Below are positions 1-8,812 of a stretch of DNA of 34,302 bases, in pieces. The stretch lies in NCBI GenBank assembly GCA_027052175.1, contig JALUFE010000081.1:1-34302 (forward strand). Reading direction: 5' to 3'. Both the position numbers and the translations under genes were made by a program. How positions within the stretch are numbered: the first letter of the stretch is position 1; each line of letters starts with the position of its first letter. The notes beneath the pieces are model-generated. The model had not been told where the DNA came from, did no database searches, and saw only the letters and a program-made list of their open reading frames with translations. Source of the DNA: Helicobacteraceae bacterium (lineage in GTDB: Bacteria > Campylobacterota > Campylobacteria > Campylobacterales > Sulfurimonadaceae).

Positions 1-78
1 GAAGAAGATATACGAAAAAATAATGTAACTCCTCAAGATGAAATGTTTAACAATTTGGAAAAAAAACTTTTTGGATAA
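1..78 (+). CDS. C-terminal end of a truncated CDS (start lies outside the window)
   Basis: Frame 1 is open from base 1: EEDIRKNNVTPQDEMFNNLEKKLFG then TAA at 76-78. Product not recognisable. Confidence 0.5.
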   Translation, partial: EEDIRKNNVTPQDEMFNNLEKKLFG

Positions 79-79
79 C

Positions 80-349
80 TATTACTCCACCAGCAAACTA
101 ACTCAATTTTAGAGAGGGAAAGAAAGGGTAAGATGTGAGTAGAAAAATTTGCAGGACTAACGAGTTAATTCAAAAACTTTTCTGCTTGCAGATTGCCCTT
201 TATTTCCCTCCCCGAAGGGTGCTGCACTCTTGCCCCTACTCTGCGTTAGTTTCTTTTGATGTAGCTACGGCTACACCTGCAAGAAACTGCCTTGATTAGG
301 AACAAGATTGCAGCATCTAAAATTGAGTTAGTTTGCTGGTGGAGTAATA
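80..349. mobile_element. MITE-like palindromic element with a 34-bp perfect terminal inverted repeat
   Basis: tattactccaccagcaaactaactcaattttaga (80-113) is the exact reverse complement of 316-349. Outermost TA at both ends. Nested inner repeat 115-131/193-209 and hairpin GTAGC-tacg-GCTAC (261-274). No sizeable ORF. Confidence 0.7.
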
Positions 350-399
350 AGTAATTATTCAAATGATGATCATTGTTTGGAAGGGAGAAGAACGAAACT

Positions 400-843
400 A
401 TGAAGCCTAAAATAATAGTGAGTGCCTGTTTGCTTGGGGAGTATTGCCGTTATGATGGGAAGACAAAGAGGATGGAGGGGATCGAAGAGCTGCTTAAAGA
501 GTATGAGGTTATCCCTTTTTGTCCTGAAGCACCTATTTTTGGAACACCCCGAGAGCGCATCAATGTTGTCATGACAAATGGGGAGAAGCGTATTGTCACC
601 GATGAAACAAATATAGATGTGACCAAGAAGCTAAAAGGGGAGATAGAGCGTTTTTTAGCATCACACCCAAACGCCGATCGTATTATCCTCAAATCCAAAA
701 GTCCCAGCTGCGGCCTTGGAACGACTCCGATTCTCGATGAGAACAAAAAGGTTATAGCCAAAGGCAACGGCTTAGCAGCAGATCTTTTTTTACAGCATTA
801 CAAAAAGAGTGAAATCAGCGACGAACTATCCCTCGCTCATTGA
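400..843 (+). CDS. DUF523 family protein
   Basis: MKPKIIVSACLLGEYCRYDGKTK...ILKSKSPSCGLG is typical of DUF523; internal ATG at 400 preferred over the ORF-track start at 373. Confidence 0.85.
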   Translation: MKPKIIVSACLLGEYCRYDGKTKRMEGIEELLKEYEVIPFCPEAPIFGTPRERINVVMTNGEKRIVTDETNIDVTKKLKGEIERFLASHPNADRIILKSKSPSCGLGTTPILDENKKVIAKGNGLAADLFLQHYKKSEISDELSLAH

Positions 844-1684
844 CTTCAATAAGCCCTTTTTCCTGAAGGAGAACAAGGGTACGTTTGAACTCCTTTTTGC
901 TCATTCCAAAGAACTCCGTGATGGATTCCGGGGTACTTTTTGAGTTAAACGGCAGCCTCCCTTTGTGCTCTTTTAAAAGATCGAGGATCTTTTGCTGTGA
1001 ATCTTTGCTCGCCTTTGCACCAAGTTTTCGTAAACTAAGATCAAGATTGCCGTCCGGGCGGCGTTTTTTGATATAGGCTTTTTTCACCTCACCGATCTCA
1101 AGCGGTTCGAACACTTCGTTTTTATACAGCAGTCCTTCGTATCTGTCTTCAACTATGCATTTGAAACCAAGGTCGGTCTCTTTGATGATGAGCGCTTTGA
1201 CCTCCTGGTTGATTCTAAGCCCCTTTGGGTTGTGATCGAGATACTTCGAGAACTTCTCGGTTGCGACAAGGTGGTGGGTTTTTTCATCGTAAATGATGCG
1301 CAAAAACCTCTTTTCTCCCACTTTGAATGGCTCTTTTTGCATTTTTGAAGGTACAAGCAGATGTTTTGGCAGCCCCCAGTCGACAAAGGCTCCAAAAGGT
1401 GCGATGTCTACCACCTCGAAAAAACCGAACTCATCGAGCATCGCTTTTGGTTTTTTAGTTGTAGCCGTGAGGCGGTCTTCGCTGTCATGATAGATGAAAA
1501 CTTCGACAATGTCACCCTCTTTCATCGCTTTTGTTATGTAGGTATTGGGCAGAAGCACTTCACTGCCGCGTGCATCGCAGAGAAAAAAGCCGAAATCACT
1601 TTTTCTGTTTATTTTAAGTTTGTTAAGTTTTCCAAGCTGGATCATGGGTGTTATTTCTTTATTCATAATGCAATTATAGTGCAA
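815..1684 (-). CDS. cvfB: CvfB-like S1-domain RNA-binding protein
   Basis: LGKLNKLKINRKSDFGFFLCDARGSEVLLPNTYI...GDIVEVFIYHDSEDRLTAT plus C-terminal winged-helix-like region. True start may be a downstream Met. Confidence 0.8.
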   Translation of the reverse strand: MHYNCIMNKEITPMIQLGKLNKLKINRKSDFGFFLCDARGSEVLLPNTYITKAMKEGDIVEVFIYHDSEDRLTATTKKPKAMLDEFGFFEVVDIAPFGAFVDWGLPKHLLVPSKMQKEPFKVGEKRFLRIIYDEKTHHLVATEKFSKYLDHNPKGLRINQEVKALIIKETDLGFKCIVEDRYEGLLYKNEVFEPLEIGEVKKAYIKKRRPDGNLDLSLRKLGAKASKDSQQKILDLLKEHKGRLPFNSKSTPESITEFFGMSKKEFKRTLVLLQEKGLIEVNERGIVRR

Positions 1685-1751
1685 TTTGTCATATTTTTAC
1701 GATAGAGGTGACAAATGAAGATAAAATTACTCAAAAAAGCGGAGAGAGATA

Positions 1752-2099
1752 ATGCTGCTTGGAAAATGCCCTTACTGTGAAGATGGGATGATAGAGGTGC
1801 GAGAGAAGAACGTCAGAGGCAAAAAAGTCAAACTCTATGCCTGCTCCAATGCTCACTGGAAAAGTGAAGATGGGGAGCTTTGGGAGCTTAGAGAGGATGC
1901 TTCGTGCGATTTTCGCATCTGGCAAAATACTCTTGGGCGGTATGGAAAGTGGCTTGGCTACAAGGAGGTGCGCGAACTCTTGGAAGAGGGGGAGATACGC
2001 GTGGAGTTGGTCAGCAAAAGATACGGTAAGAAGATCAACTATGAAAAAAGTGTCATACTCGATAGAGAGTATGGCGTGAGTGTAGTCTGGGATGACTAA
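1752..2099 (+). CDS. small zinc-ribbon-like hypothetical protein
   Basis: N-terminal CPYC and later C...NAHW; 115 aa, starts soon after the divergent gene's end of spacing. Confidence 0.65.
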   Translation: MLLGKCPYCEDGMIEVREKNVRGKKVKLYACSNAHWKSEDGELWELREDASCDFRIWQNTLGRYGKWLGYKEVRELLEEGEIRVELVSKRYGKKINYEKSVILDREYGVSVVWDD

Positions 2100-2995
2100 C
2101 GGCTGATTGAGAGCCCTATAGAGACTTTGTTGACATTGTGGTTGTAGTCGATCAGGCTCTCACCGTAACCGTTGAAGGTTTTGAAGTAGAGAAAGATGTC
2201 GCGGTTGTTGATAACGGGCAGCGGGTAGGAGTAGCTGAACTCTACCGCACTTTTGCGCCGTGAGATGTTCGAGCGCAGTTTAAGGCGGAAGAGGTGCTGT
2301 TTGTATGGCAGGATGAACTGCAGCTGTCCATACCCTATATAGTCGATTAGATCGGGGTTGTAGTCGTTTTTGTCGTGAAATCTGTACCACACTTCAAGCT
2401 CGGTGACAAGATGGCGGTACTGCAAATATGTAGAGAGGCTGGCACGGTTCCAACTTCGTTCATACTCGCCGCCTCTGCCGTTTGACTGATGGATAAAAGC
2501 GAGTTTGAAGCCTTTGAGGAAGCTCTTCTCTCCAAGAAAACGGTATGCCGGAATGGAGATGAAAAGCTCGGGCTGATAGTTCGACTCGCGAAAAAAGGCG
2601 GAAGAAACGTAGACCTGCCAAAAAGAGCGCTGTGTGAAGCCAAAGGAGTATATCTCTCCAAAACCAAGCCAGTCGCTTGCGAAGTCGTAGCGGATACTAA
2701 GCTGAAACTCCGTTTCGACATCTTCGGCTTTGTGTGTACCATTGTCGATGTACTCCGAGTCGTAGCGATACCCAATAGGCAGAAAATAGTTCTCTTTGTA
2801 GGCTTTAAGGTTGAATCCCGAGTGAACGATCTGTGAGAGAGTCGCTTTTGATTCGTCATCTATATCTTCGAGCTCTCTGACGATATTCTCTTTTTGTCTG
2901 TGAATCTCTTCAAAAGTATCCGCAAGTGTCAAATCGCTAAGAAGCAAAAGCAAAAGTGGGAGAAATTTTTTCATCATTTTGAGAGTATAGCACAA
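2096..2995 (-). CDS. pldA: outer membrane phospholipase A-like protein
   Basis: Signal peptide; OMPLA-type motif FIHQSNGRGGEYERSWNRASLSTYL and beta-barrel-like strands. Confidence 0.8.
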   Translation of the reverse strand: MCYTLKMMKKFLPLLLLLLSDLTLADTFEEIHRQKENIVRELEDIDDESKATLSQIVHSGFNLKAYKENYFLPIGYRYDSEYIDNGTHKAEDVETEFQLSIRYDFASDWLGFGEIYSFGFTQRSFWQVYVSSAFFRESNYQPELFISIPAYRFLGEKSFLKGFKLAFIHQSNGRGGEYERSWNRASLSTYLQYRHLVTELEVWYRFHDKNDYNPDLIDYIGYGQLQFILPYKQHLFRLKLRSNISRRKSAVEFSYSYPLPVINNRDIFLYFKTFNGYGESLIDYNHNVNKVSIGLSISR

Positions 2996-3023
2996 ATTAA
3001 TATAAATTTAATTGAACTTTAAG

Positions 3024-3029
3024 TATAAT
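3024..3029 (+). promoter_or_regulatory. candidate -10 box of the alpha operon promoter
   Basis: TATAAT about 136 nt upstream of the rpmJ ATG. Confidence 0.5.
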
Positions 3030-3035
3030 TCGCAT

Positions 3036-3164
3036 CCACTTTAGTGCTTTAGCTCAAAGTCAGAGTGTTTTTAGATGTACATTCGTTGTGCTTCTAAAAA
3101 TGTTGGCAAGGCGTTTAAGCCGGCCTGGAAGTACTAAAGATGAGGAAATACCAAGGGAGCTTAG
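3036..3164 (+). promoter_or_regulatory. candidate structured 5' leader RNA of the rpmJ-rpsM-rpsK-rpsD-rpoA-rplQ operon
   Basis: P1: CTTTAGTGCTT (3039-3049) pairs with AAGTACTAAAG (3129-3139), one G-U. P2: TTTTTAGA-T-GTACA-ttcgt-TGTGC-T-TCTAAAAA (3068-3100). P3: GGC-aa-GGC-gtttaa-GCC-g-GCC (3105-3125). Also GCTC-aaagtca-GAGT (3052-3066). Confidence 0.6.
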
Positions 3165-3278
3165 ATGAAAGTTCGCGCTTCAGTAAAGAAGATGTGTGAT
3201 GATTGTAAAGTCATCAAGAGAAAAGGTATTGTCAGAGTAATCTGCAAGAACAAAAAACATAAACAGAGACAAGGATAA
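3165..3278 (+). CDS. rpmJ: 50S ribosomal protein L36 (Zn-binding form)
   Basis: Read directly from sequence: [37 protein letters not shown]. Not in the supplied ORF track because it is short. Confidence 0.97.
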   Translation: MKVRASVKKMCDDCKVIKRKGIVRVICKNKKHKQRQG

Positions 3279-3280
3279 TC

Positions 3281-3643
3281 ATGGCACGTATTGCTGGTGT
3301 TGATTTACCTAAGAAAAAGAGAATCGAGTATGGCCTAACATATATCTACGGTATAGGTCTTCATACTTCTAGAAAGATACTTGACGCTACAGGTATCTCT
3401 TACGACAAAAGAGTCTATGAACTTACAGAAGAGGATGTAGCCGCGATCACGAAAGAGATCCGTGAAAACTACACGGTCGAGGGTGATCTTCGTAAACAAG
3501 TGGCAATGGACATCAAAGCGCTTATGGACCTCGGTAACTACAGAGGTCTCAGACACAGACGCGGTCTTCCTGTAAGAGGACAAAAAACCAAGACGAACGC
3601 TCGTACTCGCAAGGGTAAGAGAAAAACCGTCGGTGCAGCGTAA
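3281..3643 (+). CDS. rpsM: 30S ribosomal protein S13
   Basis: [26 protein letters not shown]...[22 protein letters not shown]. Confidence 0.98.
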   Translation: MARIAGVDLPKKKRIEYGLTYIYGIGLHTSRKILDATGISYDKRVYELTEEDVAAITKEIRENYTVEGDLRKQVAMDIKALMDLGNYRGLRHRRGLPVRGQKTKTNARTRKGKRKTVGAA

Positions 3644-3662
3644 GTAAGAGAGGATAGAAAAG

Positions 3663-4055
3663 ATGGCAAAAAGAAAAGCTGTTAGAAAAAAGATAGTCAA
3701 GAAAAATATCGCTCGCGGTATCGTTCATATCGCTGCGTCATTTAACAACACTCTCGTTACTATTACTGACGAGATGGGAAATATGATCGCATGGAGTTCT
3801 GCCGGAAGCCTTGGTTTCAAGGGGAGCAAAAAATCCACTCCGTTCGCGGCACAGGCAGCTGTAGAAGCAGCTATGGAAAAAGCGAAAATCCACGGTATCA
3901 AAGAAGTCGGTATCAAAGTGCAAGGTCCAGGTTCAGGTAGAGAGACTGCAGTGAAAACTGTCGGTGCTATCGAAGGCATCAGAGTACTTTATCTAAAAGA
4001 TGTTACACCGTTGCCACACAACGGATGTAGAGCGCCTAAGCGTCGTAGAGTATAA
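3663..4055 (+). CDS. rpsK: 30S ribosomal protein S11
   Basis: [22 protein letters not shown]...[15 protein letters not shown]. Confidence 0.98.
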   Translation: MAKRKAVRKKIVKKNIARGIVHIAASFNNTLVTITDEMGNMIAWSSAGSLGFKGSKKSTPFAAQAAVEAAMEKAKIHGIKEVGIKVQGPGSGRETAVKTVGAIEGIRVLYLKDVTPLPHNGCRAPKRRRV

Positions 4056-4067
4056 GGAGGTTGAGAC

Positions 4068-4694
4068 ATGGCAAGATATAGAGGTCCAGTAGAGAAAATC
4101 GAAAGAAGATTTGGAGTCAGCCTCAACCTCAAAGGTGAGAGAAGACTCGCAGGTAAGAGTGCGCTTGACAAAAGACCATACGGTCCCGGTCAGCACGGTC
4201 AAAGAAGAAAGAAGGTTTCCGAGTACGGTTTGCAGCTTGCTGAGAAGCAAAAAGCGAAATTTATGTACGGTGTTGCTGAGAAGCAGTTTAGAAACCTCTT
4301 TAAAGAAGCGAAAAGAAGACAGGGAAATGCAGGTAACAACCTCATTACACTTCTTGAGCAGAGATTGGACAATGTCGTTTACAGAATGGGATTTGCAAGC
4401 ACGAGAAGATTTGCAAGACAGCTTGTAACGCACGGTCACGTTCTTGTAGACGGCAAGAGAGTGGACATTCCGTCTTACAGAGTCAAACCTGGTCAAAAAA
4501 TCGAAATCAAAGAGAAATCAAAAAACAACCCTCAAATCCAAAGAGCGATCGAACTTACCAACCAGACAGGTATCGCTCCATGGGTTGATGTAGATCAAGA
4601 GAAGGTTTTTGGTATCTTTACAAGACTCCCTGAAAGAGAAGAGGTCGTTATCCCTGTTGAAGAGAGACTTATCGTTGAGCTTTACTCTAAATAA
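4068..4694 (+). CDS. rpsD: 30S ribosomal protein S4
   Basis: [25 protein letters not shown]...[27 protein letters not shown]. Confidence 0.98.
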   Translation: MARYRGPVEKIERRFGVSLNLKGERRLAGKSALDKRPYGPGQHGQRRKKVSEYGLQLAEKQKAKFMYGVAEKQFRNLFKEAKRRQGNAGNNLITLLEQRLDNVVYRMGFASTRRFARQLVTHGHVLVDGKRVDIPSYRVKPGQKIEIKEKSKNNPQIQRAIELTNQTGIAPWVDVDQEKVFGIFTRLPEREEVVIPVEERLIVELYSK

Positions 4695-4718
4695 TAAGAA
4701 AAACTAAAAGGCGGATAC

Positions 4719-5711
4719 ATGAAAAAGATCAAGACTACTCCACTTGCTCCACAAGAGTTTGAGGTAGAACAAATAAGCGAGAATGAAGCGAATGTTATCG
4801 CCTATCCTTTTGAAACAGGGTATGCGGTTTCTCTCGCTCATCCGCTTCGCCGTTTCTTATTAAGCAGTTCGGTCGGGTACGCTCCGTACGCGATCAAGAT
4901 AGAGGGGGCCAAGCATGAGTTCGACTCCGTTCGTGGGATGCTTGAGGATATCTCCGACTTTATTCTCAACCTCAAAGATGTTCGTTTCAAACTTTTGGAT
5001 GGTACGACGGATGTAGAGGTTGAGTACAACTTCGCAGGTCCATGCGAGATCAAAGGAAGCGATCTCAGCGGCGATGCGGTTGAGGTTGTTACCCCGGATG
5101 CGCATTTGGCAACTTTGAACGAAGAAGCGACGTTGAATTTTTCGCTCAAGATCGCTCAGGGTATTGGTTATGTACCGAGTGAAGATATCATCGATGAAGT
5201 ATCGGATGATTATATCGCTCTGGATGCATATTTCACTCCGGTCAAGAGTGCCACCTACAAGATAGAAAACGTACTTGTCGAGGATAATCCAAATTTCGAG
5301 AAAGTAGTGTTTAGCATCAAGACGGATGGACAGATTTCTCCGATCGATGCATTTAAAAACTCGTTGGAAGTGATGTACGCACAGCTTGGTGTGTTCAATT
5401 CCGAAATCAGCATCAAATCTCCATCGACGATCGAGAGAGTCGAAGAGTCTGCAGAACTCAAAAAACTCACTCAGCCGATCGACACACTGGGATTGAGCGC
5501 GAGAAGTTACAACTGCCTTGACAGATCGAACATCAAGTATGTTGGAGAAATCGTCATGATGAGTCCGAACGATCTAAAAAATGTCAAGAATCTCGGGAAA
5601 AAATCCTATGATGAGATCGTTGAAAAACTTAACGAGTATGGGTTCGAGGTAGGAAGCAAGCTTCCTGAAGAGGTCGAAAGCGCACTCAAAAAGAAAATAG
5701 AAGCTAAATAA
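4719..5711 (+). CDS. rpoA: DNA-directed RNA polymerase alpha subunit
   Basis: [40 protein letters not shown]...[21 protein letters not shown]. Confidence 0.98.
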   Translation: MKKIKTTPLAPQEFEVEQISENEANVIAYPFETGYAVSLAHPLRRFLLSSSVGYAPYAIKIEGAKHEFDSVRGMLEDISDFILNLKDVRFKLLDGTTDVEVEYNFAGPCEIKGSDLSGDAVEVVTPDAHLATLNEEATLNFSLKIAQGIGYVPSEDIIDEVSDDYIALDAYFTPVKSATYKIENVLVEDNPNFEKVVFSIKTDGQISPIDAFKNSLEVMYAQLGVFNSEISIKSPSTIERVEESAELKKLTQPIDTLGLSARSYNCLDRSNIKYVGEIVMMSPNDLKNVKNLGKKSYDEIVEKLNEYGFEVGSKLPEEVESALKKKIEAK

Positions 5712-5721
5712 GGATAGGAAG

Positions 5722-6072
5722 ATGAGACATCGTCACGGATATAGAAAACTAGGTCGTACAAGTGCTCACAGAAAAGCACTTCTTATGAACCTAAGCATCG
5801 CTCTTTTGGAGCATGGCAAAATCGAAACAACGGTTGAAAAGGCAAAAGAGCTTCGCGGTTTCATCGAAAAGCTCATCACAAAAGCCAAAAAAGGTGACAG
5901 CAATGCTCACAGAGCTGTTTTTGCTGTTCTAAGAGACAAAGAAGCTACAAAAAAACTTGTCAACGAAGTAGCTCCTCAGTACGTTGAGAGAAACGGTGGT
6001 TACACTAGAATCATCAAGACAAGAACAAGACGCGGCGACGCTGCGGATATGGCTTTCATCGAATTGGTATAA
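5722..6072 (+). CDS. rplQ: 50S ribosomal protein L17
   Basis: [24 protein letters not shown]...[24 protein letters not shown]. Confidence 0.98.
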   Translation: MRHRHGYRKLGRTSAHRKALLMNLSIALLEHGKIETTVEKAKELRGFIEKLITKAKKGDSNAHRAVFAVLRDKEATKKLVNEVAPQYVERNGGYTRIIKTRTRRGDAADMAFIELV

Positions 6073-6135
6073 TTCGAAACCCTCCCGGGCTTCGGCCCAT
6101 ATCTCTTTAAATACGATATAATTCTTTTTCTAAAT

Positions 6136-6310
6136 ATAGATATACATCAATGTTTCATCAAGAAGAGTTTGATTTTTTCCTTGCGAATCATTTGAAATGT
6201 TATTAAGAATGCAAAACTCGCTTCGCTCAGACAGTTGCATTTTTGCCGTTGGCACATAATCTTTCAAACTAAAAATCAAAATTCTTTCTTCAACATTGAT
6301 CTCTATCTAT
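6136..6310. repeat. imperfect palindromic element (MITE-like)
   Basis: atagatatacATCAATGTT...AAGAAgagTTTGATTTTT on the left matches the reverse complement of aaaaatcaaaattctttcttcAACATTGATctctatctat on the right. Inner hairpin AATGCAAaACTcgcttcgctcagacAGTTGCATTT. Confidence 0.5.
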
Positions 6311-6334
6311 GAATGTTAAGTAAGAAGGATACCT

Positions 6335-7591
6335 ATGCCCGATTTCGGATTTGGTACATACAGAGTCAGCGATCAAAATCAAGCGCATATCGATGCTTTG
6401 ATAGAGGCTATACGGGGTGGCATCAAGCTTATCGACACCTCGACGAACTATTTTGACGGCGGTGCTGAGCGCGCGATCGCCAAAGCTTTTCGACACTTTG
6501 ACGAGAGTGTCCGAGAGGGTGTCGAGATAGTGAGCAAGTTTGGCTATATTCAAGGCTCTTTGCTGCAGGAGTACAAAGATGACTCCTCCGATCTACGCAA
6601 ACTTGAGTGCAGTGTGGTGGAGTATTCACCGGAGTGCTACCACTCGATATCCAAAGAGTTTGTCCATCATCAGCTTACTCGCTCGCTTGAGCGTCTTGAG
6701 AGATCGCGGCTTGATTGTTATCTGATCCACAATCCGGAGTACTATATTCTCGATGCGATCAACAAAGGTGTACCAAAGGATGAGTATCTTGATGATATGT
6801 ATGAGCAGATATTCGAAGCCTTCTGTGCACTCGAAGAGGAGGTTAAGGAGGGGCGAATAAAGAGTTACGGCATCAGCTCCAACAGTTTTGCAAAGCCATC
6901 GAATGCACCTGATTTTCTTCCTTATGAGGATCTCACAACGCTTGCTTACAAAGCGGCTAAAGAGAGTGGCAATGCCTCTCACAGCTTTACTACCGTCGAA
7001 CTCCCGATAAATATCGCCGAAAAAGAGGGGCTGAAGTGCAGTTTCTGGGCGAAAGAGCAGGGACTGCGTGTTCTTGCCAACAGACCACTCAATGCCTTTT
7101 ACAACGGCAAGATGTACCGCCTGGCGGAGTATGAAGAGAGTAGAGACTACTATATGTATCTGAATGAGCTGCTGGAGTTTTGTGACAATGATTTGCTAAG
7201 ACCTGTGTACAATCTGATCGAGCAACTCGATGAGAGCAAACACCGTTTTGGATTTGTCGGTGATTACGATGCTTTTGTGCATACACAGGTGCTTCCGCAT
7301 CTGCAGCGTTCACTCAAAGAGATAGAAGGAGATACAAGAGAGAAAGTGATCTCATATCTTGAACTCTTCTTAGCGGAATATCGGGAGATGGTTGCAAGTG
7401 AAAGTGGACGCAAAACAAAAGAGGAATTGAAGCATCTTTTTAAAAATTGCAACGATGCTTTACAAAAGTGTGCGCTTTCGTATCTGATGCGCCAAGAGAG
7501 TATTGATTATATTTTAGTTGGAGCACGAAGAGTCCGATATGTTTATGATCTGCTCTCTTTAAGAGAAGAGTTGGCTCAAAATAATTTATAA
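6335..7591 (+). CDS. aldo/keto reductase family protein
   Basis: FGFGTYRVSD, IDTSTNYFDGGAE, VEIVSKFGY, DCYLIHNPE: the D/Y/K/H catalytic tetrad positions are present. Confidence 0.85.
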   Translation: MPDFGFGTYRVSDQNQAHIDALIEAIRGGIKLIDTSTNYFDGGAERAIAKAFRHFDESVREGVEIVSKFGYIQGSLLQEYKDDSSDLRKLECSVVEYSPECYHSISKEFVHHQLTRSLERLERSRLDCYLIHNPEYYILDAINKGVPKDEYLDDMYEQIFEAFCALEEEVKEGRIKSYGISSNSFAKPSNAPDFLPYEDLTTLAYKAAKESGNASHSFTTVELPINIAEKEGLKCSFWAKEQGLRVLANRPLNAFYNGKMYRLAEYEESRDYYMYLNELLEFCDNDLLRPVYNLIEQLDESKHRFGFVGDYDAFVHTQVLPHLQRSLKEIEGDTREKVISYLELFLAEYREMVASESGRKTKEELKHLFKNCNDALQKCALSYLMRQESIDYILVGARRVRYVYDLLSLREELAQNNL

Positions 7592-7624
7592 GCCATTAAG
7601 CGATATTTCTATATTTTATGATAA

Positions 7625-7889
7625 GGGCACCTCTAAAAACTCTAAATTGTCTCAGAGCCTAAAATAGGAGTGAGATTGTGAAAAATATTTTTTAAGGCGT
7701 AGCCAAAGCTACGGTGAGAAAAATTTTTACGCAAGATTGCTCCTATTTTAGACTCCCGTAGGGCATTAAGCAGGCGCACTTCTTCTTCGTTGGAACTTTT
7801 TGAAGCTACCAGTAGCAACTTCAAAGTTCTGCCTTGAATAAGTACATTTGCTATAATGCTGAGGCAACTTAGGGTTTTTAGAGGTGCCC
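7625..7889. mobile_element. MITE-like element, about 30-bp imperfect TIRs, possible 4-bp TSD (ATAA)
   Basis: Left GGGCACCTCTAAAAACTCTAAATTGTCTCAG versus right reverse complement GGGCACCTCTAAAAACCCTAAGTTGCCTCAG: 3 mismatches. ATAA at 7621-7624 and 7890-7893. Nested arms CTAAAATAGGAG/CTCCTATTTTAG around CGTAGC-caaa-GCTACG. Confidence 0.75.
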
Positions 7890-7915
7890 ATAATAAAAAA
7901 TATGAGGATATATAG

Positions 7916-8191
7916 ATGATACCATTTAGTGATGAAGAGTTGATGGAACCTGTAAAAAACGTTATAGACAAAGTAAGACCATCTTTGGCACTCGATGGCG
8001 GTGATATCGACTTTATAACCGTAAAGGACGGTAAAGTATACGTCCAGCTCAAAGGAGCCTGTGTGGGATGCGGCAGCAGTGGTACCACACTCAAGTACGG
8101 GGTGGAGAGGCAGTTGAGAATGGATATCCATCCCGAGCTTACGGTTGTAAACGTTCCTTTTGGAATGGAAAACGATATAGATAAATTTTAA
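7916..8191 (+). CDS. NifU C-terminal domain (Nfu-type Fe-S scaffold) protein
   Basis: VRPSLALDGGDIDFITVKDGKVYVQLKGACVGCGSSGTTLKYGVE with the CxxC motif. Confidence 0.92.
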   Translation: MIPFSDEELMEPVKNVIDKVRPSLALDGGDIDFITVKDGKVYVQLKGACVGCGSSGTTLKYGVERQLRMDIHPELTVVNVPFGMENDIDKF

Positions 8192-8215
8192 AATTTGAAA
8201 AGGGAGGTACGATTT

Positions 8216-8812
8216 ATGAGTTCAATTAGCAAATATAAAATCCTCTCCGAAGCGAAAAAGTACTTTTCACAGTCCGATTATAAAAAAGCACTTGAAAAAT
8301 TTGCGACGGTTTTACAGAACTATCCAAACTCCAAAGAGGCATACAACGGCGTGATCCTCTCGGAGATGGCACTTAGTGGAGAGGGAGGAGCGGAAGCGCT
8401 TTTTGATTACTATGAAGTGCTTCAAAGCGAGGACAGAGAGAGTGCCGATGAAATTATGAGTGAAATTTTGGAAAATATGGACGGCACACTTGAAGAACTC
8501 AGTGAGATTATCACAGAACCGCTCAAAAACAGACTCGAAGCGGAAGACGGCATTTTGTATGAGGATTTTAAAAAAATTGTAGAGGCAAACGGAGGAGATT
8601 TTAAAAAGATCTTTGACAACATCATGTTTTCTACAAAGGTTATTATCGCAAAAAAAGAGGATTTTTTGGAGTTTCTCGATATGCTTATAGAAAACGGATA
8701 CGATGAGATGGCATTGAACTATCTTGAAAACGCTCTTGCTTTGTATCCCACAGATACGACTTTGAGAAATCTTCTTAAAAAACTTGCAAAAAGGCTCGAT
8801 GTTGAAGATTGA
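8216..8812 (+). CDS. tetratricopeptide-like hypothetical protein
   Basis: EAKKYFSQSDYKKALEKFATVLQNYPNSKEAYNGVILSEMAL is TPR-like; ATG at 8216 follows AGGGAGG. Confidence 0.7.
   Translation: MSSISKYKILSEAKKYFSQSDYKKALEKFATVLQNYPNSKEAYNGVILSEMALSGEGGAEALFDYYEVLQSEDRESADEIMSEILENMDGTLEELSEIITEPLKNRLEAEDGILYEDFKKIVEANGGDFKKIFDNIMFSTKVIIAKKEDFLEFLDMLIENGYDEMALNYLENALALYPTDTTLRNLLKKLAKRLDVED

Noticed and set aside
3043-3136. Possible tRNA gene upstream of rpmJ
   Set aside because: Acceptor- and D-arm-like pairings exist, but the third stem is too long, the T-arm is not canonical and no TTCGA-type loop is present; treated as a leader RNA instead.
3140-3199. Short upstream ORF ([19 protein letters not shown]) overlapping rpmJ out of frame
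   Set aside because: No SD at suitable spacing distinct from P1, and no conservation evidence available; likely chance.
6087-6098. GGGC-TTCG-GCCC hairpin after rplQ as terminator
   Set aside because: Only a 4-bp stem and no proper T-run; too weak to call.
7642-8094. 150-aa minus-strand ORF running from the MITE into the NifU-like gene
   Set aside because: Half lies antisense to the NifU-like CDS and half inside the palindromic element; not a credible protein gene.
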